From: Undaria pinnatifida
Lineage: Eukaryota > Sar > Phaeophyceae > Laminariales > Alariaceae
Assembly (NCBI GenBank): GCA_012845835.1
Contig: JABAKD010000011.1
Coordinates: 8,804,381 to 8,868,380 of the forward strand
Length of the DNA: 64,000 nt
Reading direction: 5' to 3'
The notes under the pieces are model-generated. The model searched no databases. It saw only the letters and a list, made by a program, of their open reading frames with translations, and was not told where the DNA came from. This document shows, one piece after another, positions 13,135-22,790 of this stretch. A program made the translations under genes and the position numbers. Every line of letters starts with the position of its first letter. Positions within the stretch are counted from its first letter, which is position 1.

Positions 13135-13240
13135 ATGGCGTATTATTATTATATTTTCCGACGATTTTGGGTTTTAAGGAGCACCGTCATTTAGAAAACA
13201 TTTCAGCCGAAAAGCGCTCTATCTGCCCCTATCTGAGCCT
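13135..13240 (-). mobile_element. Family A MITE fragment
   Basis: TTTTCCGACGATTTTGGGTTTTAAGG, then CCGTCATTTAGAAAACATTTCAG and CTATCTGCCCCTATCTGAGCC, match the right half of the family A copies at 5749 and 57689. The left half is missing. Confidence 0.65.
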
Positions 13241-13966
13241 TGGTCAATGCAACCACAAATGGTACGTGCGTTCAAGAATAAAAGCAGGAGGAGGAGAGGG
13301 CGGGGGAATATGTAGTAGTGGGGAACGTATATTCCAGTGGGTAACCCGATTCAAGAGAGCGCCCCCCCAAAAAAGGGCATCTTCTATCTCTTCTTGGCGG
13401 GTCAGATTGGCATGTTTCGCTCGAACACTAAAAAGTTATGTACACTTTCCACTTAATTTCCATTGCAGGTGAGAGTAATATGAGTACCTGGTAGTTAAGA
13501 TACATTTTTTGAGCTTGTCTGAATGCAAACACGATCCTGCACACGATCCTGGCCAGCTGACATCATTTTGTTTGTACCAAAGACTGGGCGCCATTCTAAA
13601 TAAAGGGGTTAAGATAAGAGCGGAAAGTTACGAGAACAATTTGAACAGGAGTTAATATCCCACCCACCCTGCAGAACAAATGGCACTTCAGGTGATGATG
13701 CTGTTGAGATATGCGTCGGTTGGGCGAATAATAGCGGTAAACCCAGCGGACTAGACTAAGTAATATGTGAACAATGCACGGGACATCCTTTGGAAAAAAG
13801 ACCCATCCGGAGAATTCTGAGACAGATTTAAAGATGCGTCAGGGCCGGCAGCTCGCAAACTCCCTCCCTTCCTTCCACTGGGAAATAAAGCAGAATCCTG
13901 AACCGAATCAGAATCCCACCTAAATGCAACCTACTATACAATAACATTCATTGTAACAACTCGCAG

Positions 13967-14231
13967 AGTCATCCCACGGTAGGGCTGCAGCAGCAAGTCC
14001 CGAAGCTCCTCAGATGAGGAACTCAATATCTCACCCGATACTCTATGACTGCGAAGAAGGCTTTTATTTGTTCGCACAACCCGACAAAGCTTCTACGCCT
14101 TAGCCCAAAAATATAACGTACTTTTTCTTGAAATATTCATTGACCGGCAGTTCCTCACACGAGGAACTCAATCGCCCAGCAGGGACTTTTTGGCGCAATC
14201 ATACAACTGCAACCCCTACCGTGGGATGTGA
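13967..14231 (+). mobile_element. Family C MITE
   Basis: The terminal inverted repeats are GTCATCCCACGGTAGGG at the left and CCCCTACCGTGGGATGTGAC at the right. The interior carries two short palindromes, CTCCTCAGATGAGGAACTC near the left and TTCCTCACACGAGGAACTC near the right. Length is about 265 bp with no coding capacity. Confidence 0.88.
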
Positions 14232-14669
14232 CTGAAAACCGTTGGTGCTTCAGGTGATGCTCATACTGATAAATAATCTACCCGCTATTAACTGGCTAAT
14301 TTATCATGAAACCCAACAAACGAAGCCCTTCTTAACGATGCACAGAACGCCGGCAAGGAAACAAAAATACACCCGCGGACAATTTGAAGAGCGGAATTGC
14401 AGATGCATGCGTCTCAGAGTCAACTCGCAGCCTTCTATGACCCCCCCCCCCCCCCCCGTCAAATCTTCAACAACAGGCATGAAGTTGAAACCACGAACGT
14501 ATATTTGCGCAGCAAGTTCCGCCACCATCATTCCCTGCCGGGGCCCGTGCACACGCAAAGAGATCGATAACAGAAGGCTGCTATCGCGTAGATTAAACTG
14601 ATCCGATATCAGCAACAGGAGGGGGGGGGAGGCAAGTGATAGTGGGAAAGGCATGTCCCAACAGCGGAC

Positions 14670-14960
14670 GCGTGCTACGGCAGGTGTAGCACTTTTCGTC
14701 TGAAAATGGTTTCTGAACGACTGAGCTCCTTAATAACCCGAAATCGCAGGGAAAAAAAAAAATAATAGACCATTTTATTTTTAGCACGTGGTTCTCGTTG
14801 TGCACCAAGGCCATGGGATTGTTTCATCCGGTGTGTATTATAATAGCAGTTTTTTTTTATTTCCAAATCGTTTTTTTTTGGGTTAAGAAGGGCATGTCTT
14901 AAGCCCCCAAATTGAGGGGTAGTATTAGAAAAAAAGTGGTGCACCTCTATCGTAGAACGC
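14670..14960 (+). mobile_element. Family A MITE
   Basis: It begins ACGCGTGCTACGGCAGGT and ends ACCTCTATCGTAGAACGCGT. The interior contains TCTGAAAATGGTTTCTGAAC, TTCTCGTTGTGCACCAAGG and CTTAAGCCCCCAAATTGAGG, shared with the copies at 15282 and 37300. A 115-bp segment is AT-rich. Confidence 0.88.
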
Positions 14961-15281
14961 GTCAGTGGGTGTCCGCTTCAACAGAGCGCTAGACTGCGGT
15001 AAAAGTTTATGCCACTTTTTTTTGTGTGAATATGGCTCTCTCTGCACCTTTCTTGCAGAAAACGCGAGCGAGCGCGGCAACTATATCCCCCTATCATGGC
15101 GATTCTCGCGTCGGTAAGCAGTGGATATAATCCAAAACATTCCCCGATTAGAACAAGGGGCTAACAAAGAAAGGGCTACGGTATTATTTGCGTGTTATTC
15201 GCGTGATATACCCATTTATTTTTCGCTAATACTAACGCGTTTTCACAGCTCGCACGAATGAGTCTGTATACCTCAGAAGGC
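14961..15281. other. No feature recognised
   Basis: Spacer of 320 bp between two family A MITEs, with no coding frame or repeat identified. Confidence 0.4.
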
Positions 15282-15542
15282 ACGTGCTACAACAACAGGG
15301 GCAGCAGTTTTGGTCTCAAATGATTTCTGCATGACGTGGCTCCTTAACCCAAAATCGTCGAAAATACGACATTTTTTCTTCATGATTCTCGTTGTGTACC
15401 TGGGCCATGGGGTTATTCACCCGGTAGGTAGCAGTTTTATTATTATTCTCCAAATCAGTTTTTGGGAGAGGTCTTGAGCTCCCAAATAAATAGAGGAGTA
15501 GTATTAGAAACACAGTGGTGGTGCATCTCTATCGTAGCACTC
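15282..15542 (+). mobile_element. Family A MITE, left terminus eroded
   Basis: The left end reads CACGTGCTACAACAACAGGG and the right end TGCATCTCTATCGTAGCAC. The interior shares CTCCTTAACCCAAAATCGTCG and GTTGTGTACCTGGGCCATGG with its relatives. The left terminal repeat is more diverged than the right. Confidence 0.8.
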
Positions 15543-15854
15543 GTCCTCACTGCTCAAACATTGAGTTTAGGCTGCGATTCTTGTGTGTCTTTTAGCTCGT
15601 AGCCTGCCATTCCACTGCGGATGGATGACGCCGCATGCAAAAGCTTATAAGATCGCACAAGAGACCGGGAGGTCCCTCTCGCGCGAGTGAGCCCGAGTGA
15701 GAGCAAAAACAAAACTTCCAAAACAGTGACCCCCCTGTCTACCGTGAGCCTGGTCACTGGCACATGTCTTGGGTGGTAGACACTCGCACGAAAGGCGCCT
15801 AGCCGATTAAATGTGAGGCCTTAAAGGTGTCCCCTTTACCGCGGCCTTGGCTCA
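15543..15854. other. No feature recognised
   Basis: No convincing gene or repeat in this 0.3 kb stretch. Confidence 0.4.
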
Positions 15855-15948
15855 GGATACGATACTACTATACGATACTATACGACACCAGATACGATAC
15901 TATACGATATGATACGATACTATACGATACTACACGATACTATACGAA
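15855..15948. repeat. TACGATAC-type microsatellite
   Basis: Imperfect repeats of GATACTATAC and CGATACTATAC run for about 94 bp. This is low-complexity DNA with no coding value. Confidence 0.85.
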
Positions 15949-16039
15949 CGTTTGCGACGTTAGAGCGTTCAAATCGGCATGCATGCCCCGCCTATCCTAA
16001 AACCGACACATTTCCCATAGACTACATACACGCACAAAT

Positions 16040-16445
16040 TGCCCGCCCGTCCGCCCCCCCCCCCCCCTCCCCCCCCCCCTCCAACCCCGCTCGCTTTTGA
16101 TCAAAACCAGGCCCCCACGTCCTTCAAAACTCCGCCCCCCCCCTCACCGGTTATTCGACTTACAGGATTCACTTGATAAACGGATACATTTCCCTCCACA
16201 GCTGTCAGATTTTGTCCCCCTCAGAAACGTGTTTTATAGTTTCCGCGCACAGACTGACTGACATCACCATGTTGACCCTGATAGCTACACTGTAGTTGTA
16301 AGGGGAGTCGCCGACCTATATCCTTAATGAGGACACTCAACTCGTAATACGCGCGATCGGAGTATCACACACAGCTTGCAAAGATGAGTTTCGACGAAAT
16401 CTTCGATCTCACAGCGCTGGAGTGTATTTTCATTTTTTATAATAT
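16040..16445 (-). repeat. Family D element
   Basis: A C-run start is followed by TTCGACTTACAGGATTCACT, TGTCAGATTTTGTCCCCCTC, GACTGACTGACATCACCATG, GGGGAGTCGCCGACC and TTTCGACGAAATCTTCGATC. The order matches the last 0.4 kb of the copies at 7171 and 49010. Confidence 0.85.
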
Positions 16446-16499
16446 AATAAAAGCAACGGTAAAATCTGTTGTTTCGGCTTGTCCCGGGGTCCTCTTAAG

Positions 16500-16680
16500 T
16501 CGCGATACGACCAAAAACTACGGCACGGGGGCGGTTATTATCCCTATTTTTGATCGGGGGTTTCTTTCACCCCTCGGACGAGTGACTCTGCTCTCTATAC
16601 CTCGCTGACAGTGACTCTGCTCTCTATACCTCGCTGACGCGAGAAGACACGCTCAGGTGACTCTTCTGGGCGGTTTCAAA
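16500..16680 (-). mobile_element. Family B MITE fragment with a 29-bp duplication
   Basis: The fragment contains TCGGACGAGTGACTCTG, CTATACCTCGCTGACGCGA and AAGACACG, similar to the palindrome-bearing end of the family B copy at 50050. A 29-bp segment (AGTGACTCTGCTCTCTATAC plus CTCGCTGAC) is exactly duplicated at 16581-16609 and 16610-16638. Confidence 0.6.
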
Positions 16681-19539
16681 TCGCCAAAATAAATAAATAA
16701 TCACAAAGGCTTAGTCTAGTACCGCATGGTGACGGGGGGGTCAATCGCTCGACCGATCCCGAGTCGCTGCAAGAACGGGCCCCAACAGCGACCCCCAACC
16801 GTAGCCTTGCTCGTACCCACACCACTTCTGCTGTAATGACCGACTACCTACTTGGAGAATATGTTTTGGTGTTCGGTTTCCATCTTTTTTTGGAGACGTT
16901 TGTGACCGATTGATCTTGTGAAGATGGTGGTGCAACTTCTGACTAACTGCACATGTGTCATTGTGAGATGCCAAAAATGAATATTCGATCGAACCCTCTA
17001 CAAGTCTCTGTACTAACGTGCATCGAAGCTTGGATGGCGAAATTTAGGCATTGGTTGGTCTTCGTTGTTCAAATCTTAGCTTGGGGGGCGTGGCGTCTTA
17101 AACCTTGTGCGGCGAGGAGGAAATTGTTTCCGTTAAGGGTGTACACGTGTGGTGACGAATTGAAGACCAAAAAAAGAAGGAATAGGACAAATGCTACTAC
17201 TGTGTGTGGGGGTGGAGGTGCATGAACGTGATTTTTCCTGAAGCTCTTCCTGGTACGCTTCAGGGGGGCGCTTCGTGTAGCAGTGGTAACCCGACTTGAA
17301 ATATATCCAAGAGAAAAAAAATGAAAAAAAGTTGAATCTGAGACGCACAATCCCATGGCCTACCGTATACTGCAGGTAAGTGTAATAGAAACACTACGGT
17401 ATCGTCCAACACACAAAATGGTATTCTGATGAATATAGGTTGATGAGGCCCTTCGATGACACATATATGGTGAAGCAGAAAGGTGACCTCGATCACAAGA
17501 CGTACCAGGTGTACTCTATATCATTGCCAAACAGTCTTGTTTCTCCCGCTTTTATCTACAGGTTTTTTTGTCTGCGGCAATGCTGGCCCCGGTCCGTGCG
17601 TTGTCGGCGCGCGCTCCATCACTGTCTGTTTGGCTGGGCATGCAAGACGATGCCGCTTGCATACATGCGTATACGAAGGTTGATGGGGCATGGTAGCGTT
17701 CTAACCCCCTCCCGTTCTGAGAACAGCTTAGACCGATGTAGCTGGTAATATGGATCTCTTTACCTCGTACGCGTGGGTACGGAATTGCCGTTGGCTCATC
17801 CGTAGGGCTGCGAGTAACCTGCGCTACAGGGCTAGGTATTAATCAACAAGTAAATAACTTAGACTATAGTCATGGCGAAGAGACGCCACGCTCACCAACA
17901 ACGGAAGAACAGTCACACGCAAAAAACGCAGAGCCCCGCGCAAAACCGGACCCAGCTTGCTTTAAAAGCTAGGCTAGCCAAATAAACGTAGTATCCAGTG
18001 AGATGCTTGCACTCAGCCAACTCCCAGCCCTAGGAATTTGTCGTTTGTCCATTATCTTTCCTGTACTCGTCGAATACTATATGTAGACACGATCAACACG
18101 TGTTCGTTTTTTCACGGTAGATAATACATAATAGTAGGTACCCGTTAAAGAGTTTTGCGGGAAGACGAAGGCTGGGAGCTGTTTTCAAGGTATCATATGA
18201 GCCCGCCGGGGGGCTACGGGTATCACACACGTCGTCGCCTCTTTAATGCGTTCTTCAAATTATCCGGATCCAGTTGATTTCTCCACCGTCTTTTAAACGT
18301 GGTATGTATGCGTTAAACCTCCACAGAGTCCTTAAGCGGGGTAGACTGTTAGTCTGTTCTAGAAGTGTTATTTTATCATCCATTTTGTTCGGTGGAGGCG
18401 TTTTTTGAAACCCCGACGATAAGAGAAGTCGTGCTCTGGATATCTTCGTCGCCCCACACGCTCAGAACTCACCATATCACCCTATCACCAAGGCCAAGCA
18501 ACCTTCGGAGACCAAAAACACCTGTGAGTGCCTCGTGTTCGTTTTAGAGACATACAGTAGAATAATAGCACCACAAGAATCAATAAGTTATACCGTTTCA
18601 GTATAGAATATAAACACTGCAACAGTAGCATGTACATTCTGGTATAGCCGGCACCCTCTATCTAGGTGTTCAAGCTGTGACGCACAGGGGTGAACCGACA
18701 CCCCATCCACATGCCATGTGGAATCTGTTAAAATATATTTGGGCGAGAAGACCTACACCTATCTATCTGCGATCAATTACCGCCATCACTGTGCGGTAGC
18801 TCAGCAGCTTGCGCAACCTCATGCACATGCATGGAGGCACTGGCTGCACAATGTGCACGTGCCACAACAAGCTGCCTCGACCTCCCGCCCCCGACACAGT
18901 CACACGCAAAGGACGCGACACTTCCATTATTTCTGCCCGCACACAGCGTTATATGCCACCCCCAATTTACGGGCACGCAGCGCTCCTCTCCGAGCAAAAA
19001 AACGCTTGACGAATCAATCGACGTACATTAATTAGATAGAAGGGTTGCTGTCGTGGCTCTCATGATCATCCCGCAAGTTGTCCGCGGCCTAGTTCTATTG
19101 GACCACTCTGCCCTTCAGGGGCCACGGCAGCTACGGTTTGGGCAGTCATTTTTGGGCGGGTGATTTTGCAGGGGGCTAAGAGTCACGAGCGCGATCAACT
19201 ACACCACCCCGTGTGTGCGTTGCGCTAGGCCAACCAAGCAGCATGGTGAGATACTTCCGTTTTCGAACGAGGTACTGAGCCATCCGCGCGAGCGGTCTAG
19301 ACGCGTCGGAGGTGAAAACCTGGCGAGCATAAGAATGCCTACCGTGGACTTGGTTAACTCTCAATACATATATAGACTAGACTATAGACTAGACTATTGG
19401 TTTTTGGAAGGAAGGGTGCATCTCCTATACGCTAGCTTCAGCGTAACGGCCGTCGAATTTCGTATTTCCCCCCGTATTTCTCAGGCTAACTTTCTTGTGG
19501 TGTGGTCTCTTTGGTATGAGAGAGATCGCCTGGGTTCGT
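16681..19539. other. No gene recognised in 2.9 kb
   Basis: Open frames are short and unrelated to known families as far as I can see. Scattered TAGACTATA motifs occur near 17860 and 19367-19398. Confidence 0.4.
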
Positions 19540-19920
19540 TGCTACGAAAGGGCCGACCGTGTAGCTCTTTGTCATGAAAAGGCCGACAGCGTGGTAGGTC
19601 TTTCTCACGAAAATTCTGCTCAGCGTGTAGCCCTTTCTTACCACAGGACCGGCCGTGTGTAGCACAGTCTTGTGAAACGGCCGCCGTTACTAGTGTAGCT
19701 GTTTCTAGCGATACAGCGGACACGCTGCATTGGAACATGGACTCTGTGCAGTCCATTAGTATCTACTCTATTAGTAAGTCACTACCCTGAGCACACCAAG
19801 TACGTTTTGATCTACGAGAGATGCAGAGAAATACAATATTGACGTGTCGGCGTTCCAGTGTAGACTACACATGATACGTATATTTAGCTCTTTCATGCGA
19901 AAGGGCCGGCAGTGTACTTC
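19540..19920. repeat. Short imperfect tandem repeats built on GGCCG..GTGTAG.TCTTTC
   Basis: Units such as AGGGCCGACCGTGTAGCTCT, AAGGCCGACAGCGTGGTAGGTC, CAGCGTGTAGCCCTTTC, CGGCCGTGTGTAGCACAGTC and TAGTGTAGCTGTTTC follow one another at about 40-45 bp steps. A further copy lies near 19885-19918. Confidence 0.6.
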
Positions 19921-20384
19921 CGCTCTCAGTTTAGATTTCACACATTTCACAGCGGCAACACGCCAAGCAACTTTACGACAGCAGTAGCGAGCGTGCGTCG
20001 CGCATTTGGATTTCAAACCCGTTTGTTTGGGGCTTCGAAGGCGCACACTGCTGTGTGCCGGCATGTATCACACCAGGCATGCATGTGTTTAGCCTGGTCC
20101 TCGGTATTTGCTTTGGGTTTAGTCTAGGTCTTCTTTAGGTTGAAGGTTAGGTTGTTTACAGTAAGTAGGTGCATGTTATATTTAGCATAATAATTAGGTT
20201 TTAAGTTTTATTTATTTTTTTGCTGTTATTTAGCACTTCCAAGCGTCAATTTTATTCTCCGCACGCACATACATTAATACGTACCAGTAACACCAGTCAT
20301 TTTGATACAACAACTGTACATCAGAGTGTTTGCGTTAAAATAATTGAGTAAAAAATTCCGTTGAAAAAAAATTGCCGAGAGAAC
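19921..20384. other. No gene recognised
   Basis: This AT-rich stretch contains TTTAGGTTGAAGGTTAGGTTG-like strings near 20134, faintly reminiscent of telomere-type repeats but too degenerate to call. Confidence 0.35.
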
Positions 20385-20530
20385 TTTAAATGGAAGCCAA
20401 AAAAAATATTACACTCCAGTTAGTTGTGACATCGAATATTTTGTCGAAGCTCATAATATTTGCACGATGCGTGTGATACTCCGATCGCGCGTGTTACGGG
20501 TTGTGTGTCCTCATTAAGGAGATAGGCATA
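20385..20530 (+). repeat. Family D fragment
   Basis: ACACTCCAGTTAGTTGTGAC, ATCGAATATTTTGTCGAAGC, TCCGATCGCGCGTGTTACGG and GTGTCCTCATTAAGGA match the beginning of the full copies. The rest is missing. Confidence 0.75.
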
Positions 20531-21584
20531 TTGTAGTAGGGTTTTTACGGGTAGGTAGACCCAAGGGTTTTCCTCTTCTATTCTAACGCGAAGTTCCGCA
20601 TTCCGAAATCGGATAATTTAGCGAACGATTTTGGTGTAACTGCTTAATAGTAGGTATGATTGTGTCAAGTTACAATGAATGTCTTTCGCGTGTTAGAACC
20701 GGTCGCCACCGCCTCTACGTTGGGTCGACCACGGACGGTCGCCGCTTGTGGAGCGTGGGACTTCCTGGGGGGGGGGGGGAGGTTGTCGCGTTTATATCAG
20801 ACTGGTTGATTGGCGTGCGTTGATCGTAGGATATACAAAATACGAACTGTGAAATCAATCTTCTTGCGGGATATGCCATGAATGGGGCTGTGGGTTATCC
20901 CCCGTCATTGACCTATGATATGCGATATCCCATTAGATATCTCATAGAGACCCCAAAAGGCATATACTACCGTAAGTAACAACACACGATTCGGCAGATC
21001 GTTGTTTCAGGCCGGCTGTGGTCCCCGTGGGATTGCCTTGACCATATATAAGCACGATGTCCAGCCTTCAACGTCCTACTGCCCGTCTGTGCACGTTCGT
21101 CGGATGCTGCCAACTATAACGTGGCGTATAAGAAATAACTTAACAGCAGCCGCTAGCGCGTGTCGATACGCCCAGCTGCGAGCAGTCGTCGTCATCGTTT
21201 CATCGGTGTGCTTGCCACCTGTTATTTACGCGGTGTGTTCTACATCCTGGGTTGTTACTCAACGCCGAAAAAAACGCCGGTAGTTTTTTCACCCGTTTAT
21301 GTCTGAATATTGATTCGATCGCCCCCGTTCGTGCACCAGACAGCATCAACATGCGTACTTTCTCGACCAGCGTCAGGGTGGTGGTGATGGCCTCGAGCTG
21401 TCCCAATTGCGCTTGTACTAAATGCTTCTATACACCCGCTATGATGTACGTACAGTCTACTAGAATAGCTGCAGGCTAAGATTAATAATCTCGTCGACCG
21501 CATTTATTTACCTGATAATAAATATTTTGAATACACTGTAGTAGTACCAGTAGTAGTATCTGGTATGTATAGTCTAGACTATAT
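20531..21584. other. No gene recognised
   Basis: About 1 kb with a 13-base G run (20768-20780) and short open frames only. Confidence 0.4.
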
Positions 21585-22130
21585 TGTAAAAATAAAAATA
21601 CGCTCCAGCGGTGAGATAGAAGATTTTGTCGAAACTCATCTTTGCAAGCTGTGTGTGATACTCCGATCACGCGAATTACGGGTTGTGTGTCCTCGTTAAG
21701 GATAGAGATCGGCGACTCCCCTTCCTTGCAGGGTGATGTTAGTCAGTCTGTGCGCGGAAACTATAAAACCCGTTTTTGAGGGGGACAAAATCTGACAGAT
21801 GTGGAAGGAAATGCATCAGTTTATCAAGTGTATCCTGTAAGTCGTATAACCGGTGAGGGGAGGGCGGAGTTTTGAAGGACGTGGGGGCTTGGGTTTGATC
21901 AAGAGGGAGCGGGGGGGCGGCAGCTCAATCTGTGCGAGGAAACTATAAATCCTTTAAGGAGATAAATCTGACGGTTTTTGAAAGAATGCACCAGTGTATC
22001 ATGTATATCCTGTAAGTCGTGCAACCAGTGAGTAGAGGGCGGAGCGTTCGAGGGGGGTGGGGGTTGGGGGACGAGGGGTACGGGGGGCGGGGGGGGGGTC
22101 AAAAGGGTTTTATAAAACATCCTATATATT
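21585..22130 (+). repeat. Family D element, near-complete
   Basis: The order is CTCCAGCGGTGAGATAGAAG, TTTTGTCGAAACTCATCTTTG, TCCGATCACGCGAATTACGG, CTCGTTAAGGATAGAGATCG, GCGACTCCCC, GCGCGGAAACTATAAAACCC, GGGACAAAATCTGACAG, AAATGCATCAGTTTATCAAG and TCCTGTAAGTCGT. A second diverged sub-unit follows (21935-22025) and the element ends in G runs (22073-22099). Confidence 0.85.
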
Positions 22131-22271
22131 ACTTTGGAGTCGTTCTTCGTTTGCCCCCCCTCCAGCTTTTAGTTCACGAAATCGCCGGTTTTGAAACCAT
22201 CTCCCGGTCTTACCTCTGTAATACGTTGCCCATTGCCACCCCGACGTCATCGTTCGATAATCCTTTGCGAC

Positions 22272-22536
22272 CCAGGCTACGGTAGGGGGGTCCCTTTTTC
22301 GGCCTTGAATTTCAGTGGCTAGGGGTCACTCGCGCGAGTAACCCCTTCGTTCTTTTGCGATCTCACGTTTTCTTCATGTTTTATGTTGACGAAATCAATC
22401 CGCAATGCAAAGGCAATGTAAGCTTCTCCAAAACAAGTGCCTAAACCATTTCCATCCGTGAGGTACAGAGTCACTCACGCGAGTGGCTCAAACACACCAG
22501 TGAAAACGGGGGTACCCCCCCTACCGTAGCCTTGGT
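22272..22536 (+). mobile_element. Family B MITE upstream of gene B
   Basis: The terminal repeats are CCAGGCTACGGTAGGGGGG at the left and CCCCCCCTACCGTAGCCTTGG at the right. Inside are two palindromic boxes, GGTCACTCGCGCGAGTAACC and GAGTCACTCACGCGAGTGGC. Length is about 265 bp with no coding region. It ends about 255 bp upstream of the gene B start. Confidence 0.9.
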
Positions 22537-22790
22537 CTTAAGCAAAACAAAATAGAAGATAGTTTTCATAGCACAGTTAGTTCCTCGTCTGCCGTGTCGA
22601 GCAGCCACGAAACGTATCGCTGTTTTCTTTGGGGGGGGGCATCGTAGAATCAGTCTTCGCCGCTTTTTTCCTGACACAAGGTTTGTTCCACACGCCTTGT
22701 TCCACTGTTCCTGTTCGCTTTTGTGTCTCCGTTCATACCTGTTGGTACCGCCCCAAACCTCTTTATCACGCAGCAAGCAGCATCCTCATC
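22537..22790 (+). promoter_or_regulatory. Gene B upstream region and 5' leader
   Basis: No TATA box is obvious. The last 30 bases contain TTATCACGCAGCAAGCAGC, partly matching the leader of gene A (TTTTCGTGCAGCAAGC). That is compatible with an inherited 5' UTR or a leader-intron acceptor. Confidence 0.4.

Larger units (their letters stand above)
11960..14600. repeat. Family F: diverged tandem array (about 0.3-0.4 kb unit), interrupted by MITEs
   Basis: Landmarks of the form AAAGATG.GTCAGAG...AGCTCGCAGCC recur near 12043, 12458, 12765, 13829 and 14393. They are preceded by CTTCAGGTGATG, CCGCTATTAA and CTTCTTAACGATGCA-like segments, and often followed by CCCC runs, GTCAA.TCTTCCACTGG and AAATAAA. 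Removing the family C element at 13967-14231 reduces the last spacing from 564 to about 300, close to the 307-bp spacing of an earlier pair. Confidence 0.6.

Noticed and set aside
15855..15948. CRISPR-like array
   Set aside because: The repeats are contiguous and imperfect with no unique spacers. It is a microsatellite in a eukaryotic genome.
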